Positions 46,915 to 55,503 of a DNA stretch of 64,000 nt are shown one piece after another. Where the stretch lies: the NCBI RefSeq assembly GCF_014205225.1, contig NZ_JACHNB010000001.1, forward strand, positions 2,046,001 through 2,110,000, read 5' to 3'. The stretch is from Actinoplanes octamycinicus. Lineage in GTDB: Bacteria > Actinomycetota > Actinomycetes > Mycobacteriales > Micromonosporaceae. The translations under genes were made by a program, and so were the position numbers. The notes below the pieces were generated by a model. The model was not told where the DNA came from and did not search any database. It was given only the letters and a program-made list of their open reading frames with translations. How positions within the stretch are numbered: position 1 is the first letter of the stretch; each line of letters starts with the position of its first letter.

Positions 46915-48645
46915 TCAGTCGGTGGACGAGGCGGACGCCGAAGCCGCGTCGGAGGCCTTCGTCGTCTCCGTCGCCTTGGTGGTCTCGGTCGCCTTCGTCG
47001 TCTGGGTCGCCTTGGTCGTCTCCGTCGCCTTGGTCGTCTGGGTCGCCTGCGTGGTGGTCTCCGCGGCGGTCGCCGAGGACGTGGCGGTGGCGGTGGCGGT
47101 GTTGCCCGTGCCGGTCTCGCCGGTCGGCTCGGTGCCGGTGCCGGTGCTGCTGGACGAGGTGCCGGTCGGGCTGGAGCCGGACGAACCACCGCTGCTCGAC
47201 GAGGAGCCGCCGGTGGAGGGGGTCGACGCCGAGCCGCCCGGCGTCGGGGTGGTGGCCGGCGGCGGCGTGGTGGTCGTCTTGGCCGGCGTCGGCGTCTTGG
47301 AGCCGGTCGGGCTGCTCCCCGACCCGCCCGGCTTGGTGGTCTTGCTCGCCGACGGCGTCGGCGACTTGGTGGTGGTCGTCCCGCCGGTGCCCGGCTCCTC
47401 CGGGTCGGGCGTGCCGAGCGGCAGGTCGTCGACGCCGCCCTCGACCGCGCCGAAGACCCGGGTGGCCTGGAACAGGCGGCTCCACCGGACCGGGACGAGA
47501 CGCACGTTCAGCCCGGTGCGCGGGGCCTCGACCATCATGCCGTCGCCGGCGTACATGGCGACGTGGTGGATGCCGGTCCAGCTGTTGCTGTAGCTGAAGA
47601 ACAGCAGGTCGCCGGGGAGCAACGAGTAGCGGTCGACGACCTTGTTGCGGGTCTGCCAGTACTGGTCGCGGGAGACGCGGACCAGCGGGAAGCCGACGCT
47701 GGGCTGGCGATAGGCCGCGTACATCAGGCCGGAGCAGTCGTACTGGTCCGGGCCCTCCTCGGACCAGACATACGGGTCGCCGCGCTGGGCCAGCGCGAAC
47801 TGCAGCGCCTTGACCGCCCGCGGGTCGGCGCCCCGGCCATTGGTCGAACCGGCCAGGTACTCCGAGCCGAGCGCCTGGTCGGTCGCGCTGGCGGCGGCCT
47901 CGGCCGCGTTCAGCTCGTCGCGGTGCGCGTTCTCCAGCGCGGTCAGCGCGGTCTGCTTCTGGGTGAGCTGGGTGTTCAGCTTCGTGTACTGCGCGACCAG
48001 GTCGTTGTGCTTGGCCGTGGTGGTGGTCTGCTCGTCGAGCGCGACCTGGGCGGCGACCTGCGCGGCCTCCAGGCGGCGGGCCGCCGAGTCGTCGGTCGGC
48101 ACCTCGCCGCGCTGCAGGCGGGCGAGCTGGTCGAGACCGAGCAGTCCGGAGTCGAGCGCGCCGGGCGGGACCGCGGCGGCCTGCTGCATGGCCTCGCCGG
48201 CGGCGGCGACCGCGTTGGTCTGCGCGGCCTGCAGGCTGGCCTGCGCGTCGGTGACCCGCTGCCCAGCGGTGCCGACCTGGGCCTGGGCGAGGTCGCGGTC
48301 GGCTTTCAGCTTGAGCAGCTGGTCGCCGAGCTGGTCGACCTCGAGCCGGCCCCGCTCGATCTGCTGCAGGGCCGGGTTGGTCGCCGAGCCGGGAATGCTG
48401 CTGGGCGTGGTGGCCGGGCTGACCGGGGTGCCGGGCAGCACCAGCGCGCCGAGCGTGGTGGGGCGCGAGCCGGTGTCCGGGATGCCGGCGGCGAGCGCCG
48501 GGTCGTCGCCCGGTGCGGCCATGGCCGGGATCGGCTGGAACAGCGCAGCCAGTGCCGCGGCGACGGCCGCCGAGTAGCTGACGGGGCGGAGTCGCGCATG
48601 CACGGAGCGAGTTGGACGCTGTCCGTACCGCAGTGCCTTCGACAT
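46915..48645 (-). CDS. Secreted NlpC/P60 peptidoglycan hydrolase with Thr/Ser-rich tail
   Basis: This 576-residue cell-wall endopeptidase has a signal peptide (AAVAAALAALFQPIPAMA), a long coiled coil (~95-265) as in RipA-type proteins, and an NlpC/P60 domain (~275-400) with catalytic Cys in YDCSGLMYAAY, His in GIHHVAMYAGDG and the GDLLFF segment. It should cut D-glutamyl-mDAP bonds. The last ~165 residues are Ser/Thr/Gly/Pro-rich and end in TTKATET/TTKATQT repeats, an unusual tail that may be glycosylated or span the wall. ATG 48645 has GGGGAGCT upstream and gives a normal signal peptide; a start at 48717 is less likely. Confidence 0.9.
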   Translation of the reverse strand: MSKALRYGQRPTRSVHARLRPVSYSAAVAAALAALFQPIPAMAAPGDDPALAAGIPDTGSRPTTLGALVLPGTPVSPATTPSSIPGSATNPALQQIERGRLEVDQLGDQLLKLKADRDLAQAQVGTAGQRVTDAQASLQAAQTNAVAAAGEAMQQAAAVPPGALDSGLLGLDQLARLQRGEVPTDDSAARRLEAAQVAAQVALDEQTTTTAKHNDLVAQYTKLNTQLTQKQTALTALENAHRDELNAAEAAASATDQALGSEYLAGSTNGRGADPRAVKALQFALAQRGDPYVWSEEGPDQYDCSGLMYAAYRQPSVGFPLVRVSRDQYWQTRNKVVDRYSLLPGDLLFFSYSNSWTGIHHVAMYAGDGMMVEAPRTGLNVRLVPVRWSRLFQATRVFGAVEGGVDDLPLGTPDPEEPGTGGTTTTKSPTPSASKTTKPGGSGSSPTGSKTPTPAKTTTTPPPATTPTPGGSASTPSTGGSSSSSGGSSGSSPTGTSSSSTGTGTEPTGETGTGNTATATATSSATAAETTTQATQTTKATETTKATQTTKATETTKATETTKASDAASASASSTD

Positions 48646-48934
48646 GAGCTCCCCGTCCGCGGCGGTCGGCAGACCGTCGCTAGTCGTTCCTAAAGGTTCA
48701 TACCGCAGGCGGCGCACCGCTGTCGATCGAAAGAAGGTGAAAGGACGCTGAGAATTTTTCTAGTTGTCGGCGTCCGCGCTCATTCGCCCAGTTCAGCGGC
48801 TTGTCGGGACGATGTCATGATCGTCAATTTCGGTTACTTCCCAGTATGTGAAACGGGACATCCGGGCACCCGGCGGCGTGCTGGTTGTCGGGGGCGGGAC
48901 GTAGTCTCGACGGCGACGACGGGAGAGGGGCCAC

Positions 48935-50104
48935 ATGGACGCCGGACTGAAGCGGGACCTGGAGGCGAAGGTCTACGCCGGTGAGCGGCTCAGCCGCGCG
49001 GACGGCATCGCGCTCTACGAGAGCGACGACCTGGCCTGGCTCGGCCGGCTGGCCCACCACAAGCGCACCGAGCTGAACGGTGACCGGGTGATGTTCAACG
49101 TCAACCGGCATCTGAACCTGACCAATGTCTGCTCCGCCAGTTGCGCCTACTGCTCCTTCCAGCGCAAGCCGGGGGAGAAGGACGCCTACACGATGCGCAT
49201 CGACGAGGCCGTCCGCAAGGCCAAGGAGATGGAGGACGAGCAGCTCACCGAGCTGCACATCGTCAACGGCCTGCACCCCACGCTGCCCTGGCGCTATTAC
49301 CCCAAGGTGCTGCGCGAGCTGAAGGCCGCGCTGCCCAACGTCAAGCTCAAGTGCTTCACCGCCACCGAGGTCCAGTGGTTCGAGAAGATCAGCGGGCTGT
49401 CCGCCAGCGAGATCCTCGACGAGCTGATGGACGCCGGGCTGGAGTCGCTGACCGGCGGCGGCGCCGAGATCTTCGACTGGGAGGTCCGGCAGCACATCGT
49501 CGACCATGCCTGCCACTGGGAGGACTGGTCGCGGATCCACCGGCTGGCCCACCAGAAAGGCATGCGGACCCCGGCCACCATGCTCTACGGCCACATCGAG
49601 GAGCCGCGGCACCGGGTCGACCACGTGCTGCGCCTGCGCGAGCTGCAGGACGAGACCGGGGGCTTCGCGGTCTTCATCCCGCTGCGCTACCAGCACGACT
49701 TCCACGACTCGGCGGACGGCAAGATCCGTAACCGGATCCAGGAACGGACCACGATGGCCGCCCCGGCCGAGTCGCTCAAGACGTTCGCCGTCTCCCGCCT
49801 GCTCTTCGACAACGTGCCGCACGTCAAGTGCTTCTGGGTGATGCACGGCCTGTCGGTCGCCCAGCTCTCGCTGAACTTCGGCGCCGACGACCTGGACGGC
49901 TCGGTGGTGGAGTACAAGATCACCCACGACGCCGACTCGTACGGCACGCCGAACACCATGCACCGCGACGACCTGCTCGACCTGATCTGGGACGCCGGGT
50001 TCCAGCCCGTCGAGCGCAACACGCGGTACGAGGTCGTCCGGGAGTATGACAAGCCGGTCGGTCTGGCCGAGCGGCGCAGCGAACCGCAGAAGGTCTGGGC
50101 CTAG
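48935..50104 (+). CDS. mqnE: Aminofutalosine synthase MqnE
   Basis: This 389-residue radical SAM enzyme joins 3-[(1-carboxyvinyl)oxy]benzoate to the adenosine part of SAM, giving aminofutalosine, the second step of futalosine menaquinone synthesis. The 4Fe-4S cysteines are Cys66, Cys70 and Cys73 in LTNVCSASCAYCSFQRKPGE. Further MqnE segments are HIVNGLHPTLPWRYYPKVL, GGGAEIFDWEVRQHIVDH and the end VERNTRYEVVREYD, which distinguish it from MqnC. ATG 48935 has GGGAGAGG upstream. In Streptomyces mqnE directly follows the AsnC gene; here ~9.7 kb of other genes lie between. Confidence 0.96.
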   Translation: MDAGLKRDLEAKVYAGERLSRADGIALYESDDLAWLGRLAHHKRTELNGDRVMFNVNRHLNLTNVCSASCAYCSFQRKPGEKDAYTMRIDEAVRKAKEMEDEQLTELHIVNGLHPTLPWRYYPKVLRELKAALPNVKLKCFTATEVQWFEKISGLSASEILDELMDAGLESLTGGGAEIFDWEVRQHIVDHACHWEDWSRIHRLAHQKGMRTPATMLYGHIEEPRHRVDHVLRLRELQDETGGFAVFIPLRYQHDFHDSADGKIRNRIQERTTMAAPAESLKTFAVSRLLFDNVPHVKCFWVMHGLSVAQLSLNFGADDLDGSVVEYKITHDADSYGTPNTMHRDDLLDLIWDAGFQPVERNTRYEVVREYDKPVGLAERRSEPQKVWA

Positions 50105-50114
50105 GGTTCGGCGG

Positions 50115-50540
50115 ATGACTCGACAGCGGAGCGCGGGCGGGCTGCGGCGCAACCCAGGCCCGGTGGAGACGGTCGGCGACCTGCTCGGCGCGGCGTTCGC
50201 CGGGCTGGTCCTGGGCATCGCGGTGGTGCTGGTCCTGGAGGGCGTCCTGACGCTGACCAGGGTCGCCGACTTCGGCCAGACCAACGGATGGCTGATCGTG
50301 ATCCTGCCGACCTGGCTGTTCGTGGAGCAGTTCCGGGCGCAGGGCTTCGGCGCCGACCGGGTGATGGCCGCGGCGCTCGGCATCGGGTTCGGCGCGGCGG
50401 CGGGCATGACGGTTGCCGGGGTGCTCGCGCCGTACACTCCTCCCCTGGTGAGCGGCGGTGCCGGCGCCGTGACCGCTACGGTCGTGTACTGCTTCGTCTG
50501 GTTCTACGGCCTCCGCTGGCTCCGTCAGCGGTCCGGCTGA
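50115..50540 (+). CDS. Small four-TM membrane protein of unknown function
   Basis: This 141-residue protein has a basic N-terminus (MTRQRSAGGLRRNPGP) and about four TM segments (~22-45, ~58-72, ~85-105, ~112-132). No catalytic motif is seen. ATG 50115 lies 10 bases after the mqnE stop, so it is probably co-transcribed with mqnE, and the DUF4229-like gene follows 11 bases after it. The conserved-looking WLIVILPTWLFVEQFRAQGF segment may help find relatives. A menaquinone link is only positional. Confidence 0.8.
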   Translation: MTRQRSAGGLRRNPGPVETVGDLLGAAFAGLVLGIAVVLVLEGVLTLTRVADFGQTNGWLIVILPTWLFVEQFRAQGFGADRVMAAALGIGFGAAAGMTVAGVLAPYTPPLVSGGAGAVTATVVYCFVWFYGLRWLRQRSG

Positions 50541-50551
50541 GGAGAGAGATC

Positions 50552-50983
50552 ATGAGTCCCGCCATCAAGTACACACTGGGCCGCCTGGGCCTGTTCGTGG
50601 TGGTCTTCGCCGCGCTCTTCCCGCTCCCGCTGAACATCCTGGTCAAGGCGATGATCGCGTTCGTCGCCTCGGCCGGTTTCGCGTTCTTCCTGCTCCGCAA
50701 GTGGCGCGACGAGATGGCCGAGCACCTCGGCTCGGTCGCCCAGCGCCGCGCCGCGGAGAAAGCGCGGCTGCGCTCCGCCCTGGCCGGCGACGACGAGGCC
50801 GCCGCGGCCGGCGACCGGGTGGCCGCCGCCGAGAGCAAGGCCGAGAGCGCGACCGGGAGCAAGGCCGACGGTGAGCAGGCCGAGAGCGAGCAGGTCGAGG
50901 GTGGCATCGCCGAGGGCGGGCCGGCTGCGGACAAGCTCGCCAGCAACCGGACCGCCGAGGACCGGACCGAGGCGGGCAAATAG
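50552..50983 (+). CDS. DUF4229-like two-TM membrane protein with charged tail
   Basis: This 143-residue protein starts MSPAIKYTLGRLGLFVVVFA and has two TM helices (~10-28 and ~32-50), followed by RKWRDEMAEHLGSVAQRRAAEKARLRSAL in the DUF4229 manner. The last ~70 residues are Ala/Glu/Lys/Ser-rich and probably disordered (AESKAESATGSKADGEQAES). ATG 50552 has GGAGAGAG upstream. It is common next to menaquinone genes in actinobacteria, but its job is unknown. Confidence 0.82.
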   Translation: MSPAIKYTLGRLGLFVVVFAALFPLPLNILVKAMIAFVASAGFAFFLLRKWRDEMAEHLGSVAQRRAAEKARLRSALAGDDEAAAAGDRVAAAESKAESATGSKADGEQAESEQVEGGIAEGGPAADKLASNRTAEDRTEAGK

Positions 50984-51039
50984 CCGCCGCGGAGGTGTCC
51001 GACGGAACAGACCCTGAGGTCGAGCAGCGACCGGCGCCC

Positions 51040-51200
51040 GGCTGGGATAGCGTTTCAGGGACCGCGCCGCAGCGAAGCCGGTGTGAAACCGGAGCTGTCC
51101 CGCAACTGTGATCCCTCCATGTGAGGTCTAGCCAGGTCGCCTGGGCGCGGTCGCGAACCCGCGCTCCCGGGGAGGGGCGTCTCGCAGGCGGCGGCCCCCA
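51040..51200 (+). promoter_or_regulatory. Cobalamin (B12) riboswitch
   Basis: The leader holds the conserved core GCCGGTGTGAAACCGG (51077-51092), CTGTCCCGCAACTGTGA (51095-51111) and a B12-box-like AGCCAGGTCGCCTG (51130-51143), in the order expected for an AdoCbl riboswitch. It precedes the substrate-binding gene of a BtuFCD-type importer by about 45 bases. Bound cobalamin would be expected to stop import gene expression. End points are approximate. Confidence 0.9.
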
Positions 51201-51245
51201 GGCCCTGTCGGCGATGCACCACACCCGACCGACAGGAGGACCTCG

Positions 51246-52184
51246 ATGAAACGCGCGCTTCTCGCCGCCGGCACGGCGGCCGCACTGCTGCTCGCCGGTT
51301 GCGGCGGCACCGACAAGGACGGCACGTCACCGGAGGCCGGCCAGTCCGCCGCGAGCACCGCCGCCAGTTTCCCGGCCACGGTCGGCTCGCTCACCCTGGA
51401 CAAACGCCCCGAGAAGATCGTCTCGCTGAGCCCGACGGCCACCGAGATGCTCTTCGCGATCGGCGCCGGCCCGCAGGTCACCGCGGTCGACGACCAGTCC
51501 GACTACCCGGCCGACGCCCCGAAGACCGACCTGTCCGGGTTCAAGCCGAACGCCGAGGCGATCGCCGCCAAGGACCCGGACCTGGTGGTGCTCTCCGGCG
51601 ACAGCGACCAGATCGTGGCCCAGCTCGGCAAACTCAAGATCCCGGTGTTCCTGTCCCCGGCCGCGCAGACCCTGGACGACACCTACCGGGAGATCACCGA
51701 GTTCGGCACGCTGACCGGGCACCCGGCCGAGGCCGGCAAGCTCACCGAGCAGATGAAGGCCGAGATCGATCAGGTGGTCAAGGGCGTCCCGGCGCGCGCC
51801 AAGCCGCTCAGCTACTACTACGAGCTGGGCCCGGAGCTCTACTCGGCCACCTCGAAGACCTTCATCGGCGGGGTGTTCGACCTGTTCGGGATGACCAACG
51901 TCGCCGACCCCGCGGACGCCGACGGCAGCAAGGGCGGTTACCCGCAGCTCTCCGCGGAGGCGCTGGTCAAGGCGAACCCGGACACCATCTTCCTGGCCGA
52001 CACCCAGTGCTGCCAGCAGTCGCCGGACACGGTCAAGGCGCGGACCGGCTGGTCGGCGATCACGGCGGTGCGGAAAGGCCAGGTCTACCCGCTCGACGAC
52101 GACATCGCGTCACGGTGGGGTCCGCGTACCGTCGATCTGGTCAAGGCCGTGGCCGACGCGGTCCGCGAGATTCCCGCGTCATGA
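51246..52184 (+). CDS. btuF: Cobalamin ABC transporter substrate-binding lipoprotein
   Basis: This 312-residue lipoprotein has a signal ending in lipobox LAGC (Cys19) and a BtuF/FepB-type periplasmic-binding fold: KIVSLSPTATEMLFAIGAG, LSGFKPNAEAIAAKDPDLVV, and the long linking helix region. It captures cobalamin (or corrinoid) outside the membrane; the upstream B12 riboswitch supports that over a siderophore. ATG 51246 has a strong AGGAGG upstream. The permease ATG overlaps its stop (ATGA). Confidence 0.9.
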   Translation: MKRALLAAGTAAALLLAGCGGTDKDGTSPEAGQSAASTAASFPATVGSLTLDKRPEKIVSLSPTATEMLFAIGAGPQVTAVDDQSDYPADAPKTDLSGFKPNAEAIAAKDPDLVVLSGDSDQIVAQLGKLKIPVFLSPAAQTLDDTYREITEFGTLTGHPAEAGKLTEQMKAEIDQVVKGVPARAKPLSYYYELGPELYSATSKTFIGGVFDLFGMTNVADPADADGSKGGYPQLSAEALVKANPDTIFLADTQCCQQSPDTVKARTGWSAITAVRKGQVYPLDDDIASRWGPRTVDLVKAVADAVREIPAS

Positions 52185-53224
52185 GGCCGGCCGGGCTGCG
52201 CCCGGCCTGGCTGCTGGCCGGTGTGCTGGCCGTGCTGGTCGCGGTCATCGCCGGCCTCGCCTTCGGCTCGGTCGCGTTGCCGCCCGGCGCGGTCGCGGCC
52301 GAGCTGCTCAACCTGATCCCCGGGGTGGACCTGCACAGCGGGCTCACCGAGCGGGAGATCGCCATCCTCACCCAGCTCCGGCTGCCCCGGGTGGTGCTCG
52401 GCCTGCTGGTCGGCGCGATGCTGGCGCTGGCCGGGGCCGCCTACCAGGGCGCGTTCCGCAATCCGCTGGCCGACCCGCACCTGCTCGGCGTGGCGGCCGG
52501 AGCCGGGCTCGGGGTGACCGCGGTGATCGTGCTGCGCCCGGCCGCTGACGCGACGGCCGGGCTGCCGATCGGCGTACCGATGGCGGCTTTTCTCGGCGCC
52601 CTGGTGGCGGTCGCCCTGACCTGGCTCCTCGGCGCCGCCGGCGGCCGCGACCGATCACCCGGCGCGCTGATCCTGGCCGGGGTCGCGGTCTCCGCGTTCC
52701 TCGCCGCGGTGCAGACCTATCTGCTGCAGCGGAACGTGGAGTCGCTGCGCGAGGTGTACTCCTGGCTGCTCGGCCGGCTCGGCACGGCCGGCTGGCACGA
52801 CGTGCTGGTAGTGCTGCCCTACACGGTGCTGACCGCCGCGATCGTGCTCGCCCAGCGCCGCGAGCTGGACGTGCTCACGGTCGGCGACGAGGAGGCGACC
52901 AGCCTCGGCCTGCACCCGCAGCGCAGCCGTTACCTGCTGATCGTCGCGGCGTCGCTGGGCACCGCCGCGGCGGTCTCGGTCTCCGGCCTGATCGGCTTCG
53001 TCGGCATCATCGTGCCGCACACGTTGCGCCTGCTCACCGGCCCGAGCTACCGCTCGCTGCTGCCGCTGTCGCTGCTCTTCGGCGCGGCCTTCCTGGCGCT
53101 GACCGACCTGCTGGCCCGGGTCGCCGGCGGGGCCGCGGAGATCCCGATCGGGGTGGTCACGGCGTTCCTCGGCGCGCCGTTCTTCATCGTGGTGCTGCGC
53201 ACCAGCCGCGGGGTGACGACATGA
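52181..53224 (+). CDS. btuC: Cobalamin ABC transporter permease (FecCD family)
   Basis: This 347-residue FecCD/BtuC permease has about ten TM helices. The family motifs LRLPRVVLGLLVGAMLALAG, AYQGAFRNPLADPHLLGV and the coupling-helix segment SGLIGFVGIIVPHTLRLLTG are present. It forms the translocation channel with the ATPase encoded next. ATG 52181 overlaps the upstream stop and its stop overlaps the ATPase ATG (ATGA). No other metal-transport gene adjoins. Confidence 0.92.
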   Translation: MRPAGLRPAWLLAGVLAVLVAVIAGLAFGSVALPPGAVAAELLNLIPGVDLHSGLTEREIAILTQLRLPRVVLGLLVGAMLALAGAAYQGAFRNPLADPHLLGVAAGAGLGVTAVIVLRPAADATAGLPIGVPMAAFLGALVAVALTWLLGAAGGRDRSPGALILAGVAVSAFLAAVQTYLLQRNVESLREVYSWLLGRLGTAGWHDVLVVLPYTVLTAAIVLAQRRELDVLTVGDEEATSLGLHPQRSRYLLIVAASLGTAAAVSVSGLIGFVGIIVPHTLRLLTGPSYRSLLPLSLLFGAAFLALTDLLARVAGGAAEIPIGVVTAFLGAPFFIVVLRTSRGVTT

Positions 53225-54021
53225 CCGATGCCGCCCCCGGTGGGCGGTCCGGTGCGGCGATCCTGGTGACCGATCTGACGGTACGACTGGACGGCGCCCT
53301 CATCGTCGACGGCGTCGACCTCGAAGTGACCGGCGGCGAGTGGGTCACCGTGATCGGCCCGAACGGCGCCGGCAAGTCCACCGCCCTGCGCGCCGTGGCC
53401 GGCCTGCTCCCCTTCCGGGGCACCGTCCACCTGCACGGCCGCCCGGTCGACCGGTTGCACCGCCGGGACCGGGCCAAGACCGTCGCGGTGGTCGTGCAGA
53501 ACCCGGTCGTCCCGCCGGCGATGACCGTTTTCGACTACGTGCTGCTGGGCCGGACCCCGTACATCCCGCCGCTCGGCCGGGAGTCCGCCGCCGACCTGGC
53601 CGTGGTCGACGAGGAGCTGGCCGCGCTGGACCTGCGCGCGTTCGCCGGCCGCCGGCTGGACACCCTCTCCGGCGGCGAACGTCAGCGGGTCTTCCTGGCC
53701 CGGGCGCTGGCCCAGGGCGCCGAGATCCTGCTGCTGGACGAGCCGACCAGCGCCCTGGACATCGGCCACCAGCAGGAGGTCCTGGAACTGGTCGACCGGC
53801 TCCGCGCGGAACGCTCGCTCACCGTGCTGGCCACCATGCACGATCTGTCCACCGCCGGCGAGTACGCCGACCGGATGGTCCTGCTCTCCGCCGGCCGGGT
53901 GGCCGCCGCGGGCACGCCCACCGAGGTGCTGACCGAGGCCAACCTGGCCGAGCACTACCGGGTCAAGGTCCGGATCATCCCGGGCGACCACGGCCCGCTG
54001 GTGGTGGCGGTCCGGCACTGA
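53221..54021 (+). CDS. btuD: Cobalamin ABC transporter ATP-binding protein
   Basis: This 266-residue ABC ATPase has Walker A IGPNGAGKSTAL, the Q-loop VVQNPVVPP, signature TLSGGERQRVFLARALAQ, Walker B LLLDEPTSALD and H-loop TMHDLSTA. It powers the FecCD-type importer encoded upstream. ATG 53221 overlaps the permease stop, completing a riboswitch-controlled btuFCD operon. The C-terminal ~30 residues are the FepC/BtuD-like extension. Confidence 0.94.
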   Translation: MTDAAPGGRSGAAILVTDLTVRLDGALIVDGVDLEVTGGEWVTVIGPNGAGKSTALRAVAGLLPFRGTVHLHGRPVDRLHRRDRAKTVAVVVQNPVVPPAMTVFDYVLLGRTPYIPPLGRESAADLAVVDEELAALDLRAFAGRRLDTLSGGERQRVFLARALAQGAEILLLDEPTSALDIGHQQEVLELVDRLRAERSLTVLATMHDLSTAGEYADRMVLLSAGRVAAAGTPTEVLTEANLAEHYRVKVRIIPGDHGPLVVAVRH

Positions 54022-54136
54022 CCCGCGCGGCAGCGGGGCGGGCTTCTTGAGGTTTCCTGTGCGGGTGAACCGAATGGCAACCGGGGTGTGACCGGTCTGC
54101 ACTCCGGGCGGTGGTGGATCGCCCGAAGTGTGGGGC

Positions 54137-54406
54137 ATGACCGACACGATGGTGGTTGAGCTGGGGCTGCAGGCGATGACGATCGCGGCGAAGCTGTCCG
54201 CGCCGGTGCTGCTGACCGCGCTGGCGGTCGGGTTCGCGATCTCGTTGTTCCAGTCGGTGACGCAGATCCAGGAGGCGACGCTGTCGTTCGTGCCGAAGGC
54301 GGTGGCGATCGGCGCGGTGCTGCTGTTCACCGGCAACTGGATGCTGCACGAGATGATCACCTACACGACGCAGCTGTTCGACCGGATCCCGGACCTGCTC
54401 CGCTGA
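54137..54406 (+). CDS. fliQ: Orphan FliQ-family flagellar export protein
   Basis: This 89-residue protein has the two TM helices of FliQ (~15-38 and ~52-75) and the family hallmarks LGLQAMTIAAKLSAPVLL, ISLFQSVTQIQEATLSFVPK and NWMLHEMITYT. FliQ is part of the FliP5-FliQ4-FliR1 export gate of the flagellar type III apparatus. ATG 54137 gives the usual length; no other flagellar gene is within reach on either side. It may be a moved gene, a duplicate, or the sole copy. A strong terminator follows its stop. Confidence 0.9.
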   Translation: MTDTMVVELGLQAMTIAAKLSAPVLLTALAVGFAISLFQSVTQIQEATLSFVPKAVAIGAVLLFTGNWMLHEMITYTTQLFDRIPDLLR

Positions 54407-54433
54407 CCTCGCCGCGGATCACCGCTGAAGCAG

Positions 54434-54459
54434 AAGGCCGCCCGATGGGCGGCCTTTTT
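54434..54459 (+). terminator. Intrinsic terminator of fliQ
   Basis: AAGGCCGCCC (54434-54443) pairs perfectly with GGGCGGCCTT (54447-54456) around a GAT loop and is followed by T residues to 54459. This is the most canonical terminator in the window, 28 bases after the fliQ stop. Confidence 0.92.
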
Positions 54460-54574
54460 CGCGCCTGGCAATCACTGCGACCAGCACCATCGCAAGATCG
54501 ACAGAGCCCGCCCTCCACCGGGGGCTCCCCCGCTGATCAGTGTGGCGGAGGGGAGGGGATGGCGACGGCGTGGC

Positions 54575-54600
54575 TGTGGACAGGCAAGAAATGTGGATAA
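54575..54600. promoter_or_regulatory. DnaA box pair
   Basis: TGTGGACAG (54575-54583) and the exact TGTGGATAA (54592-54600) lie in the same orientation eight bases apart, in the gap between fliQ and the leftward VOC gene. No gene is seen in 54460-54690. Confidence 0.5.
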
Positions 54601-54690
54601 CGGCGGGCGGAACGAGCTGCGGGTATTCCCGAGGCGTGCGCTGCGACCGTACCGGACGAGGGGTTGGCTGACCCGAAGCGGACCCGGCGG

Positions 54691-55503
54691 TCAGCGGCGG
54701 CCCGCGAGCACCGCGAACGTCGCGCCCTGCGGGTCGGTCAGCACCGCATAGCGCCCGATCGAAATCGTCGTCGGCGGGTTGACCACCCGGCCGCCGAGGG
54801 CGAACGCGTGCTCCGCGGCCACGTCGCAGTCGGTGACCGCGAAGTACACCAGCCAGTACGGCGAGATGTCGGCCGGCCAGCCCTCGCCGATCATCGGCTG
54901 GATGCCGGCCACCGGCTGGCGCACGTTGTCACAGAGCAGGTACGGCAGGTTGCCCACCTGCGCCTCGCGGAACGTCCAGCCGAAGACCGCGCCGTAGAAA
55001 CTCTGCGCCCCGTCCACGTCCCGGGTGTTCAACTCGTTCCAGGTGAGCGCCCCGGGCACGTCGAACACCTCGGCCCCGCGCATCATCCCGGCCTCCCAGA
55101 CGCTGAACGGCGCCCCGGACGGATCCAGGAACGCCGCCATCCGCCCCTGATCCATCACGTCGAACGGCGCGACCAGCACCTTCCCGGCGGCGGCCTCGAC
55201 CCGGGCCGCGGTCAGGTCGGCGTCGTCGGTGGCCAGGTAGGTGCTCCAGGTGGTCGGCTGCCCCTCGCCGAACAGTGGGCCCGCCCCGGCCACCGGCAAC
55301 CCGTTCAGCAGGAACGTGGTGTAGCCGCCGAACTCGGCGCCGGACACCTCGGCGGTCCAGCCGAACAGGCTCGTGTAGAACCGGGTCGAGCCGTCGAGGT
55401 CGGACGTGGCCAGATCCACCCAGGTGGGCACGCCGGGCGAAGGAGCGGTCATAGCCGCATGGTCGCATCCGGTCACCAGCGCGGGGATGGAACTGTCAGT
55501 CAT
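54691..55503 (-). CDS. VOC/glyoxalase-fold protein, two tandem domains
   Basis: This protein of up to 270 residues has two beta-alpha-beta-beta-beta modules of the vicinal-oxygen-chelate fold. The first starts TWVDLATSDLDGSTRFYTSLFGWT and ends AFLDPSGAPFSVWEAG; the second starts LTWNELNTRDVDGAQSFYGAVFGW and ends AVLTDPQGATFAVL. Members include hydroxylases and resistance proteins, but most actinobacterial copies of this form are uncharacterised. ATG 55503 follows the permease stop at once (TAGATG), which suggests coupling; ATG 55452, 17 codons in, is nearer the usual family start. Confidence 0.88.
   Translation of the reverse strand: MTDSSIPALVTGCDHAAMTAPSPGVPTWVDLATSDLDGSTRFYTSLFGWTAEVSGAEFGGYTTFLLNGLPVAGAGPLFGEGQPTTWSTYLATDDADLTAARVEAAAGKVLVAPFDVMDQGRMAAFLDPSGAPFSVWEAGMMRGAEVFDVPGALTWNELNTRDVDGAQSFYGAVFGWTFREAQVGNLPYLLCDNVRQPVAGIQPMIGEGWPADISPYWLVYFAVTDCDVAAEHAFALGGRVVNPPTTISIGRYAVLTDPQGATFAVLAGRR

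Noticed and set aside
48646..48934. c-di-AMP (ydaO-type) riboswitch before the NlpC/P60 gene
   Set aside because: Expected from the gene type in actinobacteria, but reading the leader on the minus strand I could not find the conserved core segments.
54542..54751. 69-codon plus-strand frame between fliQ and the VOC gene
   Set aside because: Arg/Gly/Pro-rich product without a ribosome binding site or motif; it runs into the antisense of the VOC gene.
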